Source: Chaetoceros tenuissimus (lineage: Eukaryota; Bacillariophyta; Thalassiosirophyceae; Chaetocerotales; Chaetocerotaceae). From it: DNA of 64,000 bases. The stretch is taken from assembly GCA_021927905.1 (NCBI GenBank), contig BLLK01000038.1, forward strand, positions 558,001-622,000, in the 5' to 3' direction. Within the stretch, counting starts at the first letter, position 1; every line of letters starts with the position of its first letter. The translations under genes and the position numbers were made by a program. Below, piece by piece: positions 39,586-50,186 of the stretch. Below the pieces are notes generated by a model that saw only the letters and a list, made by a program, of their open reading frames with translations, had not been told where the DNA came from and made no database searches.

Positions 39586-42500
39586 ATGAGTTTCACCTTC
39601 GAGAGACCCGTAAAAGCGGCATTGGATGTTAAGGAGTTGGAATATGTCGTGAGTTTACTTCAGAGTGATCATAGCGATGAAGAACACTTTAGAGATGGAT
39701 CTGTAGATGGTAAGCATAAATATATACTCACTTTCCTACTCTCTCTGTGTGTGGACAATCTTCTTACTTTTCTCACTAACCAACTTACCTGACAGCAAAT
39801 GATGTGAAAAACTATCTACTTTCGAGACACAATGTAAAGCTCTCAGAAGATGAGGTTAAGCTGATCTTTTTTGATCTAGCAGGCGGAGAAAGTGACGAAG
39901 ACTGTATTGATATAGTAGAACTTGTGGCTATTCTTGTAATACCTTTCCTCAAAAGGATTGTGACTGCAAACAATGACGACGAAGGTAATAACTTGGGCTT
40001 TGGTATATCTAGGTTTGAAAGAGAAGCCTCTGAAAAACAGCAACAGTATCAATCATTGAAAGCATTTAACAAAAGTATCATCGGCAATGTGCTCAAAGTC
40101 ATTATGAATGATGCCACTGGTTCGACTGAAGAAAAAGTACTTACGAAAGATTTATTGCGGCAAATATTCACATCATACGGCGAAGAAGAACTTATTCATG
40201 ATGAAGAACTCCTAAGTGATATGATTAAAGCTGCAGTAGGAGAAGACCAGGAAGGTAATTGTTTCTTGAATGAAGAAACTTTTGCTCGTGGCCTCACAAA
40301 CGACCTAAACCCCTACGATTTGGAAAAAGAAACAAAGTTTACCACACACTACGAAGATGTCTTTGGTCTTGTTACTGATGGGGCACCGGAACTTAAATGT
40401 GATGTTTCTGGCAGAGAAAATGATGAAATCATTGTGGAACGCTCAGACTCCTTCCATATAGAACGCCACCGACATCATGAAGAAGTTAAGCGTGTGTTCA
40501 CAATGCCTCATATTGACTTCTTTGCAGATTCTTTTCGTGACAAGACACAATATCTTCTTGTTTGGTTGGCAATTCTATTTGGATACATTTCTTACTTTTC
40601 TCAGTTTACAAGTTTTGATGTATGTAAAGAAGAACATAAGAGAGAGTTTGGGTGTCAAATCGCATCATCCATTGTTGTCTGGCTCGCACAACTGACAATC
40701 ATGCTTGTCGTTGTTGCTCCAAGTGTTTTAATTTTGAGCCTTGGTAATAATATTCACCGGCACAGCTTAGTCGAGGTTTTGTGTGGAATAGCTGGAATAT
40801 TGATCTTAATCATTTTTCCAGTCTTTTACGATAGAATAAATTCATGGTTTATCTCTACAAAATCTGTAGAAGGCGCAGAGTATATGACAACTGTATTTGA
40901 TGTTATCAATTTGTCGATAGGTGCAGCATTGTTATGTATTCAGGTCTGTAATATTATCCGTTGGGCTGTTCCAGACAACAAGCTTACTATGAACAAAGTT
41001 TTGACATTGATTCTTCGCGGAACAGGAGTGAGAGCTGAATTTGGGATCAAACAAGCAGCAATGCGAAAAGTGAACATCCTAGTCCAAAATGCGTATGATT
41101 TGCATACCCAGACTAGTGAAGAGCTACAAATCATACTGAATTATATGAAGTTTTCCGAGAAGAGGGAAATGTTTGGCGGATTCTTTTGGTTTTGGAAACA
41201 ATATCTCAGTGGCCGTCTCATAGAAGGTCAGTATAATCAAGTGATCTCCTGGAGTGACTTTTTGTAATCAAGTTAACTAACAATCCAACATCTTCATCAT
41301 GAATAGAGGAAGGTAAGTTCGGAAACTGAATTGAATAGGGTATTCATCAACAAGTCAATTCGATAATATCTGATATATTTGCGAAATGAAAGGTATTTGG
41401 ATTCACACTAGATTGCTTGCGGGAAACATAGCACAATTCATTCTCACCTTTGGATTACTGGTATTTGGTTCCTTTTTTATTGATGACATTGTAAACATGG
41501 TGTACAGGGCTCTCGATACAATGAGGTCTCCGGGGGTAAGTATTGTATTGGTGGTAATATTTCTGGTCTACATTGCAAAGGTGCTCATATTTCACATGTC
41601 CTATTTACAATCAGAATGATAATTGTGGTTGCCGTTTCGATATTGACTCTTGCATATTTCCAGTAGAGAATGAGCAGTCACTAGGCATAGGTATATGTGA
41701 TGATGTCATATTCCCAAATAAGACATGTGTCGACCACTTTGTACCAATACCACTTGGATTACAAGATCTCAAAGATGAAATGATTTGTGGTCCTATATCT
41801 AGGCATATCTTTTCAGTTGAGGCTCAACTGAACGAAATTTCATTAGGTTTAACTCCGTTGGGATGTTAGTAAGTGACCAAGAATGTAGCGAATGTATCCT
41901 GGTTTGCAATCTTGTTGGCTGAACACACTGATTTCCGCTTTCAAACGCTTGTATTCAATAGTGATCAAATGATGGTTCCAGTTCAGGGTATCTATTCGTC
42001 CTCCAACGAATCTAGTCTTGACACTTTTTGTTCTGCTCCTATTCTCTCGTGTGCATTCAAAGGTGAAAATGATACAGGGGAAAGTTTAGCATCTTGCGTG
42101 ATTGGATTTGAGGTATGCAATTGAGAATAACCTTTTCTGTCAGTAGACATGCAAACATCTCAACTCATGGTATTTTTCTCATGATGATAGTTCGGTATGC
42201 CTTTCAAGTTTCACGGTGAACTCTGTCAAAATTACACTCATATCGAAGATTTCCGCGTTTTGTTAGAACAGAAAGAAGATTTCGATGAAGCAATTGACGA
42301 AATGATTCCTACGAAGACAGAGTAAGTCTTTCCTTCTCTATATTATGCCCACTCTAAAGTCACCAAACTAATCTCGGGCTGCACAATGTTCAGAATAAGA
42401 TCAGCACTGTGGACTGGTGTAGTAGCTGCTTTCGTCGCAGGGATTTCCAATGCTGTAGTTTGTATCCCATCGCAAATATCAACTGTCCTGAAGTTTCGAT

Positions 42501-43597
42501 CGGGAGTAATCGGTTCCCTTCATGATAAATATTTTGAGATTCGACGTCTAGGAATGTTAAATACATCGTTTCTCTTGGGAGCCATGAGCTGGAGTGCTAT
42601 TGCAATGATCAACGCTGTATTTAACATTGGTTGGTTCCTCAGCTTTTTTATTTGTAAGTCCTTATGGATATTGTTCAGAACTCTATCTTCGTCCTTCAAA
42701 AATCTTTCTCATCATTTCGTTTCATTTGCTCCACCTAAATAAGACTACCACGTGACAAGACCTTACATAAAAATTGGTTTATCAATTCTCATTGGCTTAC
42801 TCGTCACAATGATTTTGAAGGCTATTGTTGCCAAAATGCTTAACAGAACCAACTTTGCAGGCTTCTATAGAAAGTATCCCCTTCTTGCGAACATCACTTC
42901 ATTATGTTTTGAGTGTATTCATTTAGCGCTTATGTCAGGTTTCATTTTGCTCCGCACATTGAAGTTAGTGTTTGTAATCATACTAAACTTAGGTCGACTT
43001 GATCGGCCAGTTCTCGCCCAAGGTGTTGGAGAGTTTGGATGCCTTCGGCTGGACAATCTCCCGAATATATTTTTCCAAGATTTATTGGCCTTGGATGCTC
43101 ATAGACATCCTTATATCGAGAGATTTGGAATGATCTTATTGATGAAGTTAAAGTTCAAACAAAACTTTGCTAGAAAAGAAGGGTCAATATGGCGACTGCT
43201 CTTTGTTTTCGCGCTGATGCCGCATTTAAGAAAATTTCGCATCTCGACGAGGGGAAATGACGCAATGACCATGACAGATGCATCAGAAGCAGAGCTATTT
43301 GGTCTCTTGAATACTTTCTATCGAAAATACTCTCGGTTGTCTTCCATGGTGTCCTCAAAAAACCCTCAAGATGGAGAAGAATTTGGACTAACTATTCGCA
43401 GATCGTTAAGACGGAGATCATCTAGAATGAAATGTATCAGTGACCATCCTAGTAAAGCTAGCATATATGACAAGAAGATATCAGGTGTATCTTTTCTTAG
43501 CATAAATGAGGAAGATGATTTATCTCTCGCCGAAAGCAGTGTACATCGTGAGGAGATGACAGAAGACAAAGACATTATGAATGAGGAAAAAATGTAA
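39586..43597 (+). CDS. Multi-pass membrane protein with EF-hand-like start
   Basis: Nine exons by frame and splice sites: 39586-39709, 39796-41226, 41307-41312 (6 nt), 41393-41535, 41615-41868, 41962-42112, 42191-42321, 42394-42653 and 42744-43597. They encode 1117 aa. The N-terminal ~190 residues carry acidic helix-loop-helix pairs (DGSVDANDVKNYLLSR, LIFFDLAGGESDEDCIDIVELV, KDLLRQIFTSYGEEELIHDEE) resembling degenerate EF-hands. Membrane spans then begin with YLLVWLAILFGYISYF, IASSIVVWLAQLTIMLVV and VEVLCGIAGILILIIFPVF. A Cys-rich extracellular loop is seen at NDNCGCRFDIDSC...ICDD and FCSAPILSCAF. More spans follow, then a basic and acidic cytosolic tail. A Ca2+-responsive membrane protein is inferred; the family is not recognised. 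Confidence 0.75.
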
Positions 43598-43964
43598 ACG
43601 AGAAAGAGATATTGATGTATTACCCTCTTCTTTGTTCATGACATACAGTCTCAACCCACACGCTGAGAACAATAGAAACTTGTTTTAAAGAAGATTTTTC
43701 TTTCTCCACACGGCTGTTTTTTTAATTTCACTGAAAAGGTTTGTATGTATATTTTAATGTAGAAAGAGAAACAAGAATTTTTAGTAAACAAAGATATTAC
43801 GAAATATAAAACTTTTGATCATGAAATTCAGTGGATTGATGTAGAGGTAACATGTAACATATTCATATGGACAAAGTTGGTACGCATTACTGATTTGAGA
43901 CTTCGTGTAAAATGTGTACATCCTATCGTTGAAATATATTAGCACAACTGAGGGAGTTGTGGTG
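43598..43964. other. Convergent intergenic region
   Basis: AT-rich; two genes end into it. Nothing recognised. Confidence 0.4.
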
Positions 43965-46900
43965 TTAAACGCAACCTGAACTAGCACCGCACGAGAAGCA
44001 ACAATTTGCAAGAATAACTCCTAAGCAGTATGTATCTTGACGTTCATCGGTCTCATCTTGATCTGTGCTTGCACAAAGCCACACACAAGCCTCCATACTT
44101 CCATCGCCGAGTACAAATGTAAAACCATTAGTATCTTGACAGAATTCTGACGGTCCCATGGATGACGGGCTCACAGATGGTATCATTGAAATGGATGGGT
44201 CACTAGTTGGTCTCGTAGTCGGAAACGGAGAAGGCATAGGAGAAGGTTTGATAGATGTTGTTGGGTTGATAGTAGGGAAAGGAGAAGGCATAGGAGAAGG
44301 TAGTCTTGACGGCACAGGTCGAGGACCAACAGGTGTAGGAGGGGGTGTTGTTGGTGGTGTTGAAATCACTGGTGGTTGTACTGGTACTGGTGGTGTTGTT
44401 GTTAGAGGGGGTTCAGGTCCAAGTAGGTGGAGGAGTGGTTGGAGGGATAGATGGTATAGAGTCTGGGGATCCAAAAGGAGTAGGAGTTGGAGTTGGAGCG
44501 GGCGTTGGTGGTGTTGTTGTTGGGATTACAACTGTTGGAGTGGGTGCGGGTGGTTCAGTTGTGGGAGGAATTGTTGAAGGAGGAATTGTTGTAAATAGGA
44601 CTTGGCGGAATCGTTGTAGGAGTTGGTTGGCTTGCTTCTAAACAACAAAATACTCTTGCTTCATAACTCACCTAAATCCAAATCTATCTTCCGTGGAACT
44701 ACCTTCAATTGGAGTTCCTTTCATTATCCAAGCGTTTCCATCCCATTCGTACACAGATATAGATCCTGTATTGTTGCCAAGAACGCCATCATAATATGGT
44801 TTGCCAATAATTACAACATTTCCATTGGCATTAATACTGACATCAAAACTTGCATCATCAAGATCTAGGCCCTTTTGAATCCAATTAAATCCATTCCAGC
44901 TGAAGACACGGGCATGACCAATTCCTCCACTATCTTTCGCGGATCCAATGATGATGGTGTCACCAGAATCATCCATGTCTACAGCGAAACCAAATTCATC
45001 ATTTGATTCAATACCAATGATTTCAGCACCAATTTGTAACCATGAAATACCGTTCCACTCATATACGGTGACTCTCCCAGCATCTATGAGGCCATCAGGA
45101 TCAGCCAGACGCGAGCCAATAACCAGACGATTACCATCCTTATCTAAATTTACTCCCATTCCAAAAGCATCCGTTTCAAGCCTACTAATGATATTTCTTT
45201 GAATCCACGTACTTCCATTCCAATCGTAAACATGCACATAGTCGCCATTGGATGATCCAGCTGCTAATACGGTACCATTGTGATTAATGTCTACGCTAGT
45301 ACCAAACTCATCATTTGGATTATCACCATAGATTGGACCTCCACGCACAATCCATGCTCCATTGAGTAGTTCGTACACGGAAACAGCCCCTGTACTAGTC
45401 TCTCCAGTAGTGGAATTCGCAAATTTGCTAGCTACGATCAAAACAAGTCCATCGCCACTCATCTCTATTCCTTGGACACCAGCTAAATAGTCCCCAGGAT
45501 CTTCACCGTCGATGTCGGCAATGAGAAACCATTGAAGAGGATCAGGACATACATTATATAGCATACAATTGCCGTTACAATCATGGCTAGAACATGTAAA
45601 TGGACAGTTCAATCGCACATTTTCTACATCACAAAAGTGTTTAATTCGTTTCTCGCGATTACCAAAGTGTAACCAAGAACATGTCTTCATTTCATTCTCA
45701 TGATTCAGGAAAGTATAGGCTTCATGGTCGCAGCAACAGTCTTTTGTAAATGACGTAACCAGATCAAGAGCGGCTGCGGTATCAACAGAAACGTGAAGTC
45801 TTTCGGTTATTCCAAAAAAGGATCAGTATCAAATTCTGCATAATACAACATTCACACTAGTATACTTACTTTCGCCTGACGTTGAGCTCTTCCATAAAAA
45901 TAGGTACAAATCCAACCTGTTTGTCCCAAATTGTTCGTCCAATCTCTCGAGGGCTTTCAGCTAAAGGATAATAGTCGTCATAGGAACTCACAGGAATACC
46001 AGTAGTTTTATGAAATACCTCAGATGCAAATGAAGCTGAATTATATTTGCATGTCCAATAGAATGGGCAACTTACAATATCACGGAATCTTGCAAGTTGA
46101 GTAAGTGTCAGTTCAGTACAGTAAAGCTAGGTGAGAAATAAGAGTGAGTCAACAGAACCGAACACAAATAAAAATGAACGAGTATAAAAGCCAAGATTCA
46201 ATTCTACATATGGGTATCTTGACCAGGTCCAGTGATCCCCAAGGAAGTTCTTCCTGACATCAGTTCCATTACAGCAACAGCCATCTTTGCTATCATGAAT
46301 ATGATCTAGTCCAGAGGAATTATGCACATGAACTTTATCAAATATTTCGTCAGGCCAAAGACCGTATGTTTCGTGAGATGTTGCTCCATTTGGGTATTCG
46401 GTCATGAGACTGAGAGCGGAATGTCATTTTGGTAAAATAAAAATAATATTAGTGACATAGATGAAATATCTACTGATAATTTCGCTCAATGCGACTTACC
46501 ATTACGAAGACAAGGATAGTGTAAGTTATGAAATTCGCGTAATTGAGGCATCATAGGAATATCAGTTGCAACATTTGAGTAAATACATAGCTTATACGAG
46601 TCAACTGTAAGTGTCCCATCAAACGAAGTTGGAACAGCTGATATAGACGGGGATACAGAAGGAGTCACACTTGGCTGCGATGTTGGTATCAAAGTGTGTA
46701 AAGGAGAAGGCATAGGAGAAGGTGGTCTTGAAGGTTCAGAAGAGGGTACATCACGACAAAGGTCACACAATTTTGGGCAATAATCAGCCGTCATCCTTTT
46801 CGCAGGAGTCCCTGAGCATTCCTCTTTTACCTTATGTGGAGGCAAATCTTTTAAATCTTCGCAAGTCTTCAGGTTCCCTGTAGTATCATCAACCCGCGCC

Positions 46901-47171
46901 CACTTATGACCTGGGTATCCACACATGGACAAAAATCACAAGATGCTTGACAAGCTCCTTTAATGTGTCCATGTTTGCAATAGATTTGTTTTCTATTGTC
47001 AGCGTTTTGTTCGGTAAGCCAAGAGCAGGGCTTCTCATTTCCATTGTACAAAGTAAATGTGAAAGATGGATCATCTACGCAAACCAAATCTTCCTCTGCT
47101 TGAATAGACACAATACAGAGAAGCATTTGCAACACTACTGCCGCAACTGTAGTGAATGGTTTCATTTTCAA
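43965..47171 (-). CDS. Secreted cysteine-module and beta-propeller protein, unresolved model
   Basis: The minus strand holds a run of coding pieces. 46928-47171 is a signal peptide plus a cysteine module (FTFTLYNGNEKPCSWL...YCKHG...CQASCDFC). 46500-46932 is a second Cys block (KTCEDLKDLPP...YCPKLCDLC) and a Pro/Ser/Thr linker. About 46200-46405 reads HETYGLWPDEIFDKV with a CCC cluster. About 45880-46130 reads LTLTQLARFRD...WDKQVGFVPIF. 44690-45830 is a Cys module (CSWLHFG...CPFTC) and FG-GAP-like beta-propeller repeats (NDEFGTSVDINHNG, DEFGFAVDMDDSGD). 43965-44640 is a Pro/Thr-rich linker and a last module (FTFVLGDGSMEACVWL...CCFSCG). An extracellular or wall-associated protein is inferred. 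Frames change between several pieces without good splice sites, so it may be a pseudogene, two genes, or carry assembly errors. Confidence 0.5.
44145..44620 (-). repeat. Pro/Thr/Ser-rich low-complexity linker
   Basis: On the coding (minus) strand this DNA is CCA/ACA/CCT/ACT-rich and encodes PT-type repeats (PAPTPTPTP, TTPPPT, SRLPSPMPSPFPT twice). The unit PSPMPSPFPT also occurs as PSPMPSPLHT in the N-terminal linker near 46700. The Pro/Thr frame shifts at least twice here, as expected where short repeats gain or lose bases. Confidence 0.7.
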
Positions 47172-47724
47172 TATGTTAATGCGGGAAAGTACTTAGAGTT
47201 GTCTTACTAGAAACAGAGGTATTATATTCTTTTTACTGAGAAAATGAGCAGATCGAGAACCCTTTTTGAGGAAAGGGTTCTTTTTTCCAGATTTTTGATT
47301 TAAAGTTTGACACCATAAGAACTCTATTTTGTTTTCTTGTGATTACTCTTCTGGTTCAACATTGTATTGAAAAATTATGGATGGGTATCTTTTTGAAATA
47401 GTTTAAAAATGAGAAGCCTCTCTCTTGGTGACACAACGAAATAACAGCAGCAATGCGTCTAATAAAAAGTGTCATTGTGTCGATCGTGTCGTTCTCCGGG
47501 TTGCTATCAATCTTGTCTCCCTTTTTTACCATTTCCCTTCTTTCTCTTTTTCTACAATTGCATACTTAGTAACAATCTGCTACAGTCTACTTTTTGTGTG
47601 TTTTTATTAATAAGAAACTAAACTGTAGTTGGTTCAGGTTCTATTGTTGCTATTGTATATACAATTACGGACAAGCTCCATCTCTTTTGACTCTTCCTAC
47701 AATCATATATAAAATTTTAAAATT
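47172..47724. other. Divergent intergenic region
   Basis: Promoter region for the secreted protein (leftward) and the ferredoxin-like gene (rightward). It includes a GGGTTCTTTTTTCC-type run near 47275. No convincing gene was seen. Confidence 0.4.
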
Positions 47725-48305
47725 ATGTTGCGACTAGCTTCGAAGCGTATCTTTTCTCAGAACAAAATTGCAACTCGTGCACTCTCATCGGCTGTTGCAG
47801 AATCATCGGCTACTGCTGGACCTCCTTCAGTCTTTGACAGTATTGTAAAGCTTAATTTTGTCGATCCAAGTGGAGCAAGAAGAACAATCCCAGCTTACGT
47901 GGGTAAGTATACAACGTATTTATGTAAAAACTGTGTTGCAATCTGAAGTGTGCTGATTTTCTTTCCTACCTAGGAAAATCTCTTTACGAGACATGTGATG
48001 TAAATGGAATTGATCTAGGTCCAGCATCAGTTGGAGGAGCAGTAGAAGCTGTTCGTTCAGATACCTGGACTGAGCCGCTTTACGGAGAAGGTCCAAGCAC
48101 TGGATATGATCATGTATTGCTTGTTGGAAATGGAGCTGACACTGCTGCTCCGATCACACCACACGAAAAGTCTGCTTTAGGTGATTATTGGGATGAGGAC
48201 GAGATCTTCCCTGAGAGTAGATTAGCGTGTATGGTTACCGTCACTAAGGAAATGGATGGAATGACTGTTTATGTTCCAGACCGTATTGTTGATGATATTC
48301 CTTAG
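47725..48305 (+). CDS. Mitochondrial complex I bridge ferredoxin-like protein
   Basis: Exons 47725-47902 and 47974-48305 (71-bp intron) encode 169 aa. The first ~35 residues are a mitochondrial-type presequence (MLRLASKRIFSQNKIATRALSS). The mature part follows the plant-type ferredoxin order: IVKLNFVDPSGARRTIPAYVGKSLYETCDVNGID, and near the end RLACMVTVTKEMDGMTVYVP. That ending is close to the C1-FDX protein that bridges the arms of complex I in plants and some protists (family end: RLGCQV-LT-EM-GM-V-VP). The usual cluster-binding motif C-x4-C-x2-C is absent: the matching region (GPASVGGAVEAV) has no Cys, and only two cysteines remain. It is therefore probably structural and not an electron carrier. 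Confidence 0.78.
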
Positions 48306-48425
48306 AGATATATTGTAATGATTTTTACAACACGCTGTATGCTATGAGAAGGAAAGTCAATTTATGGAATAGTTCACACCTAAATAATATGAATAATTAA
48401 CTTTTTATTCTACTTGGAAAAGTGA

Positions 48426-49790
48426 CTAAGATGTCAAGTTTCTATCAGCTTCTAGAGCTTTCTCGAGATTATCGTAACCGTAGTTGTTGAGCACGTCAAT
48501 ATTTCTTGCGTACAGATCAGCTGTGACACGCTTACTTTCAGCTTTCTCTAATTGTTCTGCACGTAAAACGTTTATAGTTGCATATGGTGTTCTTCTTTGG
48601 TATGCACCACCTGCAGCGACATTTTCGTCATCCATTTTACTTGATAGCTCTTCATTAGCTGCATTCAACCACTTGCGAAGCCTTGGTAGGGAATGCATTT
48701 GACCAAATCCAGGAAAAGATCCACCGTCTGGTGTTTTATATTTAGGATGGAAGCACACGACACCAATCAATGGTTCAGCAAAAGCAGCACTAACGTTTGA
48801 CTCCAACATTGCAAAAATAGGCCCAGCAAATAAATGAAATTCGTCATCAAAACCTGGAGCTGATAGCAATATGGAAGAAATCCCATTTTTTCCATGGTCG
48901 CCAGCTTTGATCATTTCGTAGATTGAACCCCAGGTATCTGCCATCAGACGAGGTATTTCCATCTTAGTAGCCTTGGAATGATGATATGCAATGTTTGCAA
49001 CTGGAACATCAAGGTCCCCCAGTCCTTGTCCAGATTTGGTCACTGATTTAGTGAAAGGGCAAATGCTCATCTCAACCAGAACGCGTTTGACCCATGACTG
49101 TGTTGCGCCTATGACTTCTTCATCGGATAGATTACTATTTGATAAAGTCTCTAGCGAATTCCTTTGCAAGTCAAAAACCACTACTGGAACAGATGATTCA
49201 TCGTCAACATCTACTACGATGCCTTCTGAGCATTTTGGAAAGATCGAATCATCACCTTGACGAGCATACCAATTTATGATATCTGCCAACTGCTTCAATC
49301 CCGAGGTAGACATTTTTGGTAGAGCTAAAACTATTCTTTTTGATTCTCCAAGATTAAGATTCTCAATGTTTTCAGCCAACGTCTTCCAAACGATGCTAGA
49401 TGCAAATAGACCAAGTTTTCCCTTTGCTATCCTCTCTTCATCTTGAGATACATCAATGTCTGGTTCTATCCACAAAAAATTCCCTGCATTTAATTCATTT
49501 GCGTATTTTTTCTCTATAGATGATTTGTCCATTGCTATTTTGATCCCATCAAGAATACCACCTTTCACTTTGTAACTTGGATTTTCTTTAGTAGATGATA
49601 CCGGAACTCTGTATCTTTTGTATTTTTTTGAAAAAGGACATTCAGTTTCTCCATCTTGACTGCTGACAGTCGCAGATGAGTATTTCTTCACATGTTCATT
49701 ACTCATCTTTGGAATTATAAAAGCGTCACTTCCTAATAGTAACGATGCATGAAGCAGGATGAAAAGTATCATGTTGAAGTTTCTTGTCAT
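48426..49790 (-). CDS. Plastid DUF1415 protein with extra N-terminal domain
   Basis: One exon, 454 aa. The signal peptide MTRNFNMILFILLHASLLLGSDAFIIP carries an ASAF-like DAF motif, so plastid import is likely. Residues ~235-440 match DUF1415, a bacterial family of ~190 aa of unknown function: QSWVKRVLVEMSICPFTKSV (family: W---V--L-LCPFAK), AYHHSKATKMEIPRLMADTW, GFDDEFHLFAGP, IGVVCFHPKY and the final RRTPYATINVLRAEQLEKAE. The preceding ~170 residues (NFLWIEPDIDVSQDEERIAKGK, VVDVDDESSVPVVVFDLQR) are not part of that family. They look like a second alpha/beta domain. Function unknown. Confidence 0.75.
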   Translation of the reverse strand: MTRNFNMILFILLHASLLLGSDAFIIPKMSNEHVKKYSSATVSSQDGETECPFSKKYKRYRVPVSSTKENPSYKVKGGILDGIKIAMDKSSIEKKYANELNAGNFLWIEPDIDVSQDEERIAKGKLGLFASSIVWKTLAENIENLNLGESKRIVLALPKMSTSGLKQLADIINWYARQGDDSIFPKCSEGIVVDVDDESSVPVVVFDLQRNSLETLSNSNLSDEEVIGATQSWVKRVLVEMSICPFTKSVTKSGQGLGDLDVPVANIAYHHSKATKMEIPRLMADTWGSIYEMIKAGDHGKNGISSILLSAPGFDDEFHLFAGPIFAMLESNVSAAFAEPLIGVVCFHPKYKTPDGGSFPGFGQMHSLPRLRKWLNAANEELSSKMDDENVAAGGAYQRRTPYATINVLRAEQLEKAESKRVTADLYARNIDVLNNYGYDNLEKALEADRNLTS

Positions 49791-50186
49791 CTTTCTTCAG
49801 CCAACACTGTAAACTTGCTTCCACCGCAGATATTACAACAACACTAGATCAAACTTGTATCTGAAAACTTGACTTTCAGGGAGGTCTTCTGAAGATGAAT
49901 GTAGCTACGTTCTAATTTGCTAAGATAGTATGGTAGTGGGTAGTGCCTTACCATCGTCGAATAGTGATGGGTGATTGTGTGATTGTGTGTTGTGTGATAA
50001 GAGAGGACTCGGGACATACAATGACGTGAGCTTTTTAGCATTATTTTAGTAGATACTACTCCTGAAAGTTTCTTTCTTTGAAGGATGAAATGATGTAGTC
50101 TACACCTATTAGCAGCAACATCCATTTGTTCCCAAAATTTATACTTATCCAAACCTAAGTTAATTTACTTATATAAACATTTTTAT
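49791..50186. other. Intergenic with GT-rich tract
   Basis: Between two leftward genes. A GTGATTGTGTGATTGTGTGT-type tract lies at about 49967-50000. No gene was seen. Confidence 0.45.

Noticed and set aside
41864-41875. Two in-frame stops (TAG TAA) inside the multi-pass membrane protein
   Set aside because: A consensus intron 41869-41961 (donor GTAAGT, acceptor TTCAATAG, 93 nt) removes both and keeps the frame, so no readthrough or pseudogene is needed.
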